DNA from: Cecembia lonarensis LW9
GTDB lineage: Bacteria > Bacteroidota > Bacteroidia > Cytophagales > Cyclobacteriaceae
Length of the DNA: 64,000 nt
Direction of reading: 5' to 3'
Assembly: GCF_000298295.1 (NCBI RefSeq)
Contig: NZ_AMGM01000007.1
Span: forward strand, 40,977-104,976
Positions within the stretch are counted from its first letter, which is position 1; each line of letters starts with the position of its first letter. Below are positions 1-6,737 of the stretch, piece by piece. The position numbers were made by a program, and so were the translations under genes. Under the pieces are notes generated by a model, which did not search any database, had not been told where the DNA came from, and saw nothing but the letters and a program-made list of their open reading frames with translations.

Positions 1-1077
1 TTTGCCAAGGCCAGTGAGGAATACAAAGAGAAATCCATCAGCCTGACTATTGTGCAGTCCTTGTTTTTTCCCTTGATCATGGCTTTGATTGGAATCAGCA
101 CCATTTTGACGGTATATATTGGCGGGATTCAGGTCATGAACGGAACCATTGGTTATGGTGTCATTGCTGAGTTTATTCTTTATGTCAATATGCTTACCTG
201 GCCGGTGACTTCTTTGGGCTGGGTAACCAGCATTGTTCAAAGGGCAGCAGCCTCCCAAGCGAGGATCAATGAATTTTTGGATGAACAAAACGATATTCAA
301 AGTACAGAATCACTCGATATACCCATCCGGGGCGATGTGGCTTTTGAAAACGTGAGTTTTGTCTATCCGGATTCGGGAATACATGCATTAAGGGATGTGA
401 GTTTTAAAATTGACTCCGGCCAATCCCTCGCCATTATTGGAACCACAGGCTCAGGGAAGTCTACGATAGCCAACCTGCTGATGCGTATGTATGATGTCAG
501 TTCCGGACAGATTCAGGTAGATGGAAAAAATGTTGAGGTATATGATATTGCTTCTTTGAGAAAACAAATCGGGTATGTCCCACAGGATGTATTCCTCTTT
601 AGCGATACAATAGGTAGCAACATCGCCTTTGGACTGGACAGCATTCACGAGGGCGTAGTGGAAAAAGCAGCTAAAGATGCTGACGTTTATCATAATATTG
701 TGGATTTTCCTAAAGGCTTTGAAACCCGGCTGGGGGAAAGAGGCATCACCCTTTCCGGAGGTCAAAAGCAACGGGTATCTATAGCGCGGGCCATTGCCAA
801 AGAACCCAGCATATTATTGTTGGATGACTGCTTGTCAGCAGTGGATACCAAGACGGAAAATGCCATCCTCAATGCGCTTAAGGACATCATGGCCAAAAGA
901 ACATCCATCATCATTTCACACCGGGTGTCATCGGCCAAGCTGGCAGATAAAATCATCGTGTTGGATGATGGAGAAATCGTCGAACAGGGTACCCATGACA
1001 CCTTGATGGCCTTAAAGGGCACCTATGCAGAACTCTATGAGAAGCAGACACAGTCTCCCGAAACCATAGAAGAATAG
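1..1077 (+). CDS. ABC exporter, permease/ATP-binding half (5' truncated)
   Basis: The frame is open to the left edge, so only the last 358 residues are visible. The last membrane helices lie at roughly visible residues 20-75 and a full nucleotide-binding domain follows from about 105. Walker A reads GTTGSGKST (about 147-155), the Q-loop YVPQ, the signature LSGGQKQR (about 251) and the H-loop ISHR. Walker B is ILLLDD: the catalytic glutamate is replaced by aspartate, as in the degenerate-site half of heterodimeric exporters such as MdlA/MdlB types. A partner half-transporter is therefore expected to the left, outside the window. The substrate cannot be told. It converges end-to-end with the next gene, stop codon touching stop codon. 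Confidence 0.93.
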   Translation, partial: FAKASEEYKEKSISLTIVQSLFFPLIMALIGISTILTVYIGGIQVMNGTIGYGVIAEFILYVNMLTWPVTSLGWVTSIVQRAAASQARINEFLDEQNDIQSTESLDIPIRGDVAFENVSFVYPDSGIHALRDVSFKIDSGQSLAIIGTTGSGKSTIANLLMRMYDVSSGQIQVDGKNVEVYDIASLRKQIGYVPQDVFLFSDTIGSNIAFGLDSIHEGVVEKAAKDADVYHNIVDFPKGFETRLGERGITLSGGQKQRVSIARAIAKEPSILLLDDCLSAVDTKTENAILNALKDIMAKRTSIIISHRVSSAKLADKIIVLDDGEIVEQGTHDTLMALKGTYAELYEKQTQSPETIEE

Positions 1078-1740
1078 TTATTCCCGGGGCTTGGCAAAAA
1101 GATCAAATCCTATTTTTTTGGGATTGCCCATACTTGAGGTATGCTCCAGTTTTTGGTGATAGGTGATCAGCATAAGGTCCTGGAAAGCCGGCGCCAAGAG
1201 GTCATTGTCCAATGCAGATTCTATCAGTTTTTCGATGAGGTTACGCATTTTTTCCGGTGTTACCGGATTGTCCTTGAGCTCAGGAAAGGAGTAAACGATT
1301 TTGCGGTCCCCTTCAATAAAGAATTTATTTTCTTTATTTAATAAAACCCGGCCTATCAGGTATCCAGGATCTTCCAGTCTACCATAAGTAAGGGTATCAC
1401 TGATGAAATTGTAAATTAATATCTGTCCGAAGTACCTCAGATTGAGGTCATTCTTCAAGTATTTGGTTTTGCTGAGATATGTATCATCTGAAAGACGGAC
1501 AATATTGCTCTGCAGGATAAAGATCAGCACATCCCCGCCTATCCGGAAAATAAATTCAAAGTCATTGATGCGTTCTACCTTAAGGGGGACAGGTTTGTCA
1601 TCTTTGTTGGCCTCAAAAATTTCCTTGGCGATGGTATGGCAGATTTCTTCCATTTGCCTGAAAAGGGCTTCACTCTGTTCAAACAAATTGTATTTGAGTT
1701 TGCTGGTAGTTTGGAGCTTATTGAGTATCTTGTTGATCAT
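1078..1740 (-). CDS. conserved hypothetical protein (220 aa)
   Basis: No family is recognised. The protein is soluble-looking, with no signal peptide or membrane segment, and is rich in charged residues. A predicted N-terminal helix (about 1-45) is followed by a mixed alpha/beta part with an FEFIFRIGGD strand near 65, and a helical C-terminus (about 165-205). The ATG at 1740 is only 32 bp from the ATG of the divergent coiled-coil gene, so the two probably share one promoter region. Its stop abuts the stop of the ABC gene with no spacer. Coding potential is supported by length, tight packing on both sides and normal composition. Function is unknown. Confidence 0.75.
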   Translation of the reverse strand: MINKILNKLQTTSKLKYNLFEQSEALFRQMEEICHTIAKEIFEANKDDKPVPLKVERINDFEFIFRIGGDVLIFILQSNIVRLSDDTYLSKTKYLKNDLNLRYFGQILIYNFISDTLTYGRLEDPGYLIGRVLLNKENKFFIEGDRKIVYSFPELKDNPVTPEKMRNLIEKLIESALDNDLLAPAFQDLMLITYHQKLEHTSSMGNPKKIGFDLFAKPRE

Positions 1741-1772
1741 ATTTTGGGTATTTGACTAAAACATTTCACATT

Positions 1773-2087
1773 ATGGCTGCGAAAAAGACCGGATTTGAAG
1801 AAGTAGAAGCGATCCTTCAGGACATAGGCACTAAAATAGAAGAATTAATCGAAAAAGGTAAGGAGTCTGGAGGAGAAGCCAAGGAGGATATTGAAAAAAA
1901 GATCAAAGACCTCAAGGAAAAGCGGACCACGCTTGAAGCGGAATTCAAAAAAGGGAAGGAGAAGGTTGAAAAACTCTACAATGAGAAAAAGGAAGAAATG
2001 GAACCCAATCTTTCTGCTTCTGCCGAACATTTTAAGGAAGGCTTCAAGGAGATACTGGAAGGGGTGAGGAAGTTGTTAGGGAATTAG
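1773..2087 (+). CDS. small charged coiled-coil protein (104 aa)
   Basis: The ATG at 1773 (MAAKKTGFEEV) is preferred over an upstream TTG at 1752, which would add seven unlikely residues. The product is almost entirely lysine- and glutamate-rich helix with heptad-like spacing from about residue 10 to 75, ending in an amphipathic helix (about 85-104). There are no cysteines, signal peptide or membrane segments. This resembles the short Lys/Glu helical proteins often found singly in Cytophagales genomes. No function is assigned. It is divergent from the 220-residue unknown gene. Confidence 0.6.
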   Translation: MAAKKTGFEEVEAILQDIGTKIEELIEKGKESGGEAKEDIEKKIKDLKEKRTTLEAEFKKGKEKVEKLYNEKKEEMEPNLSASAEHFKEGFKEILEGVRKLLGN

Positions 2088-2251
2088 GGGACAAGCACTT
2101 AAATAGGTTTTTAGTCAATTTTAGGAAGATTGTATCTCAGGCCACCAGTTGGTTGTAATTATTTTAGGGGTGGTAATGGCTGGTTCATTTGGGGCTTTGA
2201 TTTTCTGATTTTCACAAATCTATTCCAAACAGAACAGCTTAGTTTTTAATT

Positions 2252-2340
2252 ATGAACCACAACCTGTCCCGAAAGTCGGGAAAAGATACAAAAGGGAACA
2301 AAAGGAGGGGTCTTTTGGGGTCTAAGGGTGAATTTAGGAA
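2252..2340. repeat. dispersed AACCACAAAAG-type repeat, copy 1 (degenerate)
   Basis: The block starts TATGAACCACAA and carries the words AAAGGGAACAAAAGGAGGGG, CTTTTGGGGTCTAAGGGT shared with copies near 3991 and 6592. Inside it sits a short hairpin, CCTGTCCCGA-aag-TCGGGA (2263-2281), which occurs in opposite orientation near 62565. The surrounding gap 2088-2361 has no convincing gene; the rest of it is AT-rich and featureless. Confidence 0.6.
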
Positions 2341-2361
2341 GCATTTAGGGATTTAAAGCAT

Positions 2362-3386
2362 TTAGAGATGAAACTTGACCAATGCATAATCAAATTGCCC
2401 ATCGTTTCTGGTTAGGCCAAAGATAGTATTGTCCTTTAGGACTGTAAATTCAAAAATTCCCGTGTCCAAGATCAATTTTTTTTGTAACTGACCGCTATGA
2501 TTGAAAATATAAATGGTTTTTGATGGATTTTTGAATGTATCCTCTCTTCCATAGTATGTTTATAAATATATTTTTCTGAGATGAAAACTGATCCATAAAA
2601 AACAGTCTTCCCCAGTAAATTTTGAGCGGGTAATTCATCAGGCCCAAAAATAGAAATCCATTCATCAAGGTCTGCATGATATATTTGAATTAAGGGTACA
2701 TTATAGTGTGACAGCGCAAACAATGAACCTCTGTTAACTAATTTCGCAAATCCAATTTTTTCTCTCAACTCTGATTTTGAAAACTGTGGATATTGTTTTT
2801 CAAAGTTTGGAAAAGTTCCAATTCTTTGAGTTCTCATCTCAGACATATCGTAATAAAAAAGCCTGCCATCATCGTTATTGGAATCAAAAAAAAATAGTCT
2901 TTCCTTAATTCGGGTTACCCCATTACTGTTTACACCAGCGGGAAGTTTTATTTCTTTAGGATCATTCATTCCCAAAGAAATGGATAGAATATCAGATTCA
3001 AGGGTTTTATTTTGCTCAATATCATAAACCCCAACGGTATTACTCTCAGGTTGATATAATTTCCAAGGAACTTGAATTTCTCCTGGACCGAAACCCCTTT
3101 CCCCAAAATTCATGATGTAATTATCATTTAATGCGTCATATAAATGAAGTGCCTTTTTTGCAGCAATATCTGAAATAACTAAATATTTATCATCTATTAC
3201 CAAAATTGTAGATGGCCTGAAAAGTGAATCTGATATGACAGCTATATGTTCAGATTTTAAAATCTCATATTTTTCAAATTCACTATCAGAAAAAAATACA
3301 GTAGGTTCTCCTAGTAATATGCTCAAATTTTCATTCTTACAACTGCAAATTAGACTGATAATGATAACAAAAGAAAAAGCCCGCAT
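2362..3386 (-). pseudogene. 6-bladed beta-propeller lipoprotein, frameshifted
   Basis: Starting at ATG 3386, the product has a lipoprotein signal (MRAFSFVIIISLICSC) and the repeating D-G-hydrophobic strand pattern of the Bacteroidota 6-bladed propeller family (BF3164/TolB-like); FGERGFGPGEIQ is characteristic. The frame ends early at 2472 with an atypical tail. A shift of -1 at an AAA codon (2559-2561) restores 65 residues (TYYGRED through YALVKFHL) that look like the normal last blade, SKTIYIFNHSG, and end at 2362. The intact protein would be 341 aa. One lost A in an A-run, or a sequencing error, explains this. It lies 72 bp downstream of a small secreted peptide gene, like its counterpart at 4798. 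Confidence 0.75.
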
Positions 3387-3410
3387 TTTTTTATTGTTAT
3401 GTTTTCAAAA

Positions 3411-3439
3411 AATGGCGACAGACCAATTCTGTCGCCATT
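3411..3439 (-). terminator. intercistronic hairpin with U-run (attenuator-like)
   Basis: AATGGCGACAG (3411-3421) and CTGTCGCCATT (3429-3439) form a perfect 11-bp stem with a 7-nt loop. On the minus strand the stem is followed directly by a T-run. It lies between the peptide gene (3459-3689) and the propeller gene, so it may let peptide mRNA accumulate above propeller mRNA. Confidence 0.6.
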
Positions 3440-3458
3440 ATTCTTAAGTGTTTTAATA

Positions 3459-3689
3459 TTATTTCTTTTTCATAAAGTGACATAAAACAGTGATTGGATG
3501 TCCATTCGCATCTGTTGCCGCGATAGAACATACCTTAAAATCATCACTTTCGCATGAGTCAGCACAGGTTGAGGTGCCGTCCTCTAACCCCTCATCATTT
3601 GCTTGAATCCCGAAATTAATGCCTAATAAAACGATAACTGGAAAAGCTACTGTTTTAAGAATTGAATTTTTTAAGAAAGAGTTTTTCAT
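3459..3689 (-). CDS. small secreted four-cysteine peptide, NVEALA-like
   Basis: A 76-residue product with a basic N-terminus and a hydrophobic segment (about 12-27) ending near NFGIQAND, then an acidic mature part of about 45 residues. It has four cysteines (spacing C-x3-C-x7-C-x15-C) and a KKK tail. The architecture matches the NVEALA group of small Bacteroidota exported peptides, which often sit beside propeller lipoproteins; that family call is tentative because the NVEALA word itself is not exact. The central NGHPITVLC stretch matches NVIKTTC in the peptide at 6068. It is first in the cassette and preceded by the duplicated control block (3736-4090). Confidence 0.65.
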   Translation of the reverse strand: MKNSFLKNSILKTVAFPVIVLLGINFGIQANDEGLEDGTSTCADSCESDDFKVCSIAATDANGHPITVLCHFMKKK

Positions 3690-3735
3690 TTTAGTAAAAT
3701 TTTAGATTGGAAATTTATTTTTACTTATAAAACTC

Positions 3736-4090
3736 AGTTATTACCGGTAAGAACTAATTCTTCACTAATCAAAAAAAATAGCTTAGTTGTCAAGTTTTAA
3801 ACTAAAAAATATTTCCATCCAATTATTAACCTGCTGATTTACAGGGAGAAAAAAATTAAATTAAATAATGATTAAAGCACTGATTACCAATTGTTTACGA
3901 TTTAGTGATGAAATTTGAAATATAGTAAACGAACAGCATGTTAAAGTAGAAGAAGGATCCTTTTTTGTCAAAAAACAGTTCGATTTTTTTTATGAACCAC
4001 AAAAGTGACAAAAGGGAACAAAGGAGGGGGCTTTTGGGGTCTAAGGGTAATTCAGGTTACTTTTGTAACTATTGTGTTCTTTTGTGTTTG
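3736..4090 (-). promoter_or_regulatory. duplicated upstream control block, copy 1
   Basis: About 350 bp nearly identical to 6331-6680. Read on the minus strand it contains the word CTTGACAACTAAGCTATTTT and then the palindrome TTACCGGTAA (3741-3750), about 50 nt before the peptide ATG. Its distal part (3991-4090) is a copy of the AACCACAAAAG repeat, with inverted ends AACCACAAAAG and CTTTTGTAACT...TTTTGTGTTT. A promoter and regulator site are inferred from conservation; neither is proven. Confidence 0.55.
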
Positions 4091-4150
4091 AAAAAATTGA
4101 TGGTGTCAGCGATTGGAATAGACAAGGTTTACCGATAATTGGCTTTTTAT

Positions 4151-4196
4151 TTTGAACCACAACAGGGACAATAGGGAACAAAGGGAGATAAGTATT
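4151..4196. repeat. dispersed AACCACAAAAG-type repeat, partial copy
   Basis: A short copy (TTTGAACCACAACAGGGACA, then ATAGGGAACAAAGGGAG) of the repeat seen at 2252, 3991 and 6592. It ends right at the stop codon of the gene relic at 4197. The rest of 4091-4457 holds that relic and otherwise AT-rich sequence. Confidence 0.5.
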
Positions 4197-4379
4197 TTAA
4201 GGGTTGTTTAAGCACCAAGCATAAACCTGAGGAAGGTATTCTCTTCCATAGCGCTTATTGGATAGAATGGTGAATTCTGAGGATTGTTTTAGCAGATCCA
4301 CTAGACTTTTATCAGGGTTTTTTGGGTCGGGTTGCGATGCATGGACTTTGATCAAAATGATTTCATTTTGCAGGAGTTA
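4197..4379 (-). pseudogene. coding relic, C-terminal fragment of an unknown protein
   Basis: A stop-free minus-strand reading of about 60 codons begins after an in-frame TAA near 4380 and reads LLQNEIILIKVHASQPDP, later SNKRYGREYLPQVYAWCL, ending at TAA 4197. It has normal protein-like composition, unlike the surrounding AT-rich DNA, but no start codon or N-terminal part. It looks like the tail of a decayed gene. The family is not recognised. Confidence 0.35.
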
Positions 4380-4457
4380 ATTATCTGTATTTAAACCTAT
4401 GACTTCAATAATTTGATGTACCCGTTCTTAAGTTTAAGAGTCTGATTATAAATTTTC

Positions 4458-4865
4458 CTATTTCAATGATTTAACAGATTTTAATTTTTTGTTCTCCACT
4501 TCAAAATATATAGGTGTCTTTTTATTTGCTGAAAACTCAATTAATTCTAAAAACAAGTTTTCATCATAAGTGATTTGCCATGAAATCCAATCTTTGGTTT
4601 CATCTACATAACTAAAATCTAACAGTGAAGCCTTTTTAGTATGAGAAAATATAAGGCCATAGTATTCATTTGGGTTTCTATTTCCATAAATAATTTGATC
4701 AATGCAATTGTGACAATCAAGATTGGTAGTGAGTATTAGGTTATATGATTGATGATCAATGTCTAATTGTGATGAATACGTTTGAAAATCAGAATGCTTA
4801 CAGCTTTGAAAGATCATTAAAGCTCCAAGTAAGTACATCAATTGAATATTTTTCACTTTCTTCAT
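4458..4865 (-). CDS. small lipoprotein with CHNC motif (135 aa)
   Basis: The ATG at 4865 (MKKVKNIQLMYLLGALM) gives a lipoprotein signal with lipobox IFQSC; a second ATG at 4838 is also possible. The mature protein has one C-x2-C pair (CHNC) shortly after a predicted beta strand LILTTNL, a position like that of redox motifs in thioredoxin-fold or metal-binding proteins, but the rest does not clearly match either. The gene overlaps the end of the propeller gene by 68 bp, so the two are surely co-transcribed. With the four-cysteine peptide upstream, a role in handling its thiols is an attractive guess only. Confidence 0.6.
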   Translation of the reverse strand: MKKVKNIQLMYLLGALMIFQSCKHSDFQTYSSQLDIDHQSYNLILTTNLDCHNCIDQIIYGNRNPNEYYGLIFSHTKKASLLDFSYVDETKDWISWQITYDENLFLELIEFSANKKTPIYFEVENKKLKSVKSLK

Positions 4866-5985
4866 TATTTTCCTTGAAATAAAATTTTCCTTCTTGATCA
4901 ATGAAACTATAATTTTTATAATGCTTTGGCAGTAAAAATTCCTTCCACAATTGACCATCAACATCTTCTTCTAACTCGAAGATTTGTAAAATAAAATCTT
5001 GTTTAGGGCCTTTCAAACGAAAAGTGTTTATATCCTTTGAGTCTATGTTGTTAACATTAATAGCCTTTCTAACCGCTCTTACAAAATATTTCTTATCTGA
5101 TATTTTAAGTATACTTTTTGAAATCAGATTAAAATCATTTTTGATATGAAATACTTCTAAATAATGATTCTCCAAAAATTCGCTCTGATTCATACCAAAA
5201 TTTACTCCCGTTGTAGATTTATTCAGCTCACCAGTATAATAAATAATATGGTAATCATTAGAATGCTCAGTGAAAACATAAAGATTAGGATCAAGAGGAA
5301 ATGTTACATAATATTTATTTTCATGATATAGAATATATGCTGATTCGTCTCCCCAAAATAGGTATTTCCGATAAGGAGATTCATTAGGATACTTAAACAT
5401 TGGTATAAATTCCCCGGTCAATAAGTTAATCTTTGCAGCTAAAAAAGACTCTTCAAAAAACTCTTTTTCTGTAGGGTCTAAATCCCCGTCCATGGCCACT
5501 AAAGTAATATATGGTACTTGATCAATATAATCAAAATTCACAATCTGAGGATTTGAGCGTCCCAAGTTTACCTTTGAATCTGTAAGTTTCCTGATATTCC
5601 AGGAATTTATAATTTTTAAATTTCCATCTAATAATAAAAGGTTATTATACCCTGACTCTACGATAAATATTGAATCTCTGTTTACTGGATATACATCACG
5701 TAAAGTCAAAAGGTCAATCTCATTTTCACCATTTTGAAACCTATTGCTTTCCAAAAGATTTCCCTTTTGGTCGAACTTAAATATTGCCGCTCTGCCTATA
5801 TCATACCCGTATAATAATGAATCCTCAAATCCCCGAAATTCCATGTTGTGTATGGCATACATTTCGTTTTCAAAGTTAATTGTCTTTTCAAGAAAAAAAG
5901 TGAAATTCTCAAAACCTTCATTCCTTCCTGAGCAACTCAAAATGGAAAATAGAAGAACAAGTGAAATAGGTAATAATTCTCTCAT
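4798..5985 (-). CDS. 6-bladed beta-propeller-type lipoprotein (DUF4221-like)
   Basis: A 395-residue protein with lipoprotein signal MRELLPISLVLLFSILSC and repeated strands with D/N-G turns (DQKGNLLESN, DGNLKIINSW, DQEGKFYF), typical of propeller lipoproteins of Bacteroidota; DUF4221 is the nearest family by feel. It is likely anchored in the outer membrane or periplasm. It lies 82 bp downstream of the second small cysteine peptide and overlaps the CHNC lipoprotein gene. It is intact, unlike its counterpart at 2362, to which it is only distantly similar. Propellers of this type have no established biochemical role. Confidence 0.7.
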   Translation of the reverse strand: MRELLPISLVLLFSILSCSGRNEGFENFTFFLEKTINFENEMYAIHNMEFRGFEDSLLYGYDIGRAAIFKFDQKGNLLESNRFQNGENEIDLLTLRDVYPVNRDSIFIVESGYNNLLLLDGNLKIINSWNIRKLTDSKVNLGRSNPQIVNFDYIDQVPYITLVAMDGDLDPTEKEFFEESFLAAKINLLTGEFIPMFKYPNESPYRKYLFWGDESAYILYHENKYYVTFPLDPNLYVFTEHSNDYHIIYYTGELNKSTTGVNFGMNQSEFLENHYLEVFHIKNDFNLISKSILKISDKKYFVRAVRKAINVNNIDSKDINTFRLKGPKQDFILQIFELEEDVDGQLWKEFLLPKHYKNYSFIDQEGKFYFKENNEESEKYSIDVLTWSFNDLSKL

Positions 5986-6007
5986 TTTTAGAAAATGTAT
6001 TCAACCA

Positions 6008-6045
6008 TAGAACAAAGGACTTTAAATTAATGGTCCTTTGTTCTA
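6008..6045 (-). other. intercistronic hairpin between peptide and propeller genes
   Basis: TAGAACAAAGGAC (6008-6020) pairs perfectly with GTCCTTTGTTCTA (6033-6045) over 13 bp with a 12-nt loop. There is no following T-run on the minus strand, so an RNA-processing or stabilising role fits better than termination. Its sequence is unrelated to the hairpin at 3411, yet it occupies the same place in the cassette. Confidence 0.55.
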
Positions 6046-6067
6046 GTAATTTAAACTAATATTTTGT

Positions 6068-6277
6068 CTACAAACAAATTAAAACCTCACATGACCCATT
6101 TGAGGCACAATGAACACACGTCGTTTTGATTACATTGCCTTCACTGTCTTTCTCTTCTGTTTTCATAGCGATCATATAATCAGGGTCATCTCCTGGAAGT
6201 GATGCGTCATTCGCTAATAAATGCCCACCGTAAATGGTAAGTGTTAGGAGAAATAAAGAAATTAACAATTTTTTCAT
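6068..6277 (-). CDS. small secreted four-cysteine peptide, NVEALA-like
   Basis: A 69-residue product with a clear signal peptide (MKKLLISLFLLTLTIYGGHL, cut near LLAND) and a mature part of about 45 residues carrying four C-terminal cysteines (C-x2-C-x5-C-x4-C). It is homologous in layout to the peptide at 3459: acidic start, a turn with N/D-G, then a hydrophobic-x-x-C strand. Two disulfides or a metal site are possible. It leads the second cassette (peptide, hairpin, propeller lipoprotein, CHNC lipoprotein) under the second copy of the control block. Confidence 0.65.
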   Translation of the reverse strand: MKKLLISLFLLTLTIYGGHLLANDASLPGDDPDYMIAMKTEEKDSEGNVIKTTCVHCASNGSCEVLICL

Positions 6278-6330
6278 CTTTGATTTAATTTAAGTTTTCA
6301 CATTACTACCTGATTTTCAAGCAGTAGAAA

Positions 6331-6680
6331 AATTCTTACCGGTAAGAACTAATTCTTCACTAATTAAAAAAAAAAAATAGCTTAGTTGTCAAGTCTTAAA
6401 CTAAAAAATATTCCCATTCAATTCTTAACCTGCTGATTTACAGCGAGGAAAAAATTAAATTAAATAATGATTAAAGTACTGATTTCCAATTGTTTACGAT
6501 TTAGTAATGAAATTTGAAATATAGTAAACGAACAGCATGTTAAAGTATGAGAAGGATCCTTTTTTTGTCAAAAAACAGTTCGATTTGTTTTTATGAACCA
6601 CAAAAGTGACAAAAGGGAACAAAAGAGGGGGCTTTTGGGAGTATAGGATGCTTTTGTGACTAATGTGTCCTTTTGTGTTT
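6331..6680 (-). promoter_or_regulatory. duplicated upstream control block, copy 2
   Basis: Nearly identical to 3736-4090. The palindrome here extends to 16 perfect bases, TTCTTACCGGTAAGAA (6333-6348), about 56 nt upstream of the peptide ATG, followed by GAACTAATTC-type near-palindromic sequence. The conserved TTGACAACTAAGCTATTTT word lies just beyond it. The distal part (6592-6680) is a full copy of the AACCACAAAAG repeat with inverted ends. The gap 6278-6737 holds this block and the htpG terminator and nothing else I can see. Confidence 0.55.
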
Positions 6681-6689
6681 AATAAAAAA

Positions 6690-6720
6690 ACCCTCCAAGG
6701 GTTTAGAACCCTTGGAGGGT
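6690..6720 (-). terminator. htpG terminator, CTCCAAGGGTT hairpin
   Basis: ACCCTCCAAGGGTT (6690-6703) and AACCCTTGGAGGGT (6707-6720) form a 14-bp stem with a 3-nt loop. On the minus strand a run of seven T follows. The same CTCCAAGGGTT core recurs in the hairpin at 30430, so this is a dispersed terminator-like element. Confidence 0.75.
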
Positions 6721-6737
6721 GGTATGGTTGCAGATTT

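Noticed and set aside
2553..2566. Programmed -1 ribosomal frameshift in the first propeller gene
   Set aside because: There is no slippery heptamer in the right phase and no clear downstream structure; a lost base or sequencing error is simpler.
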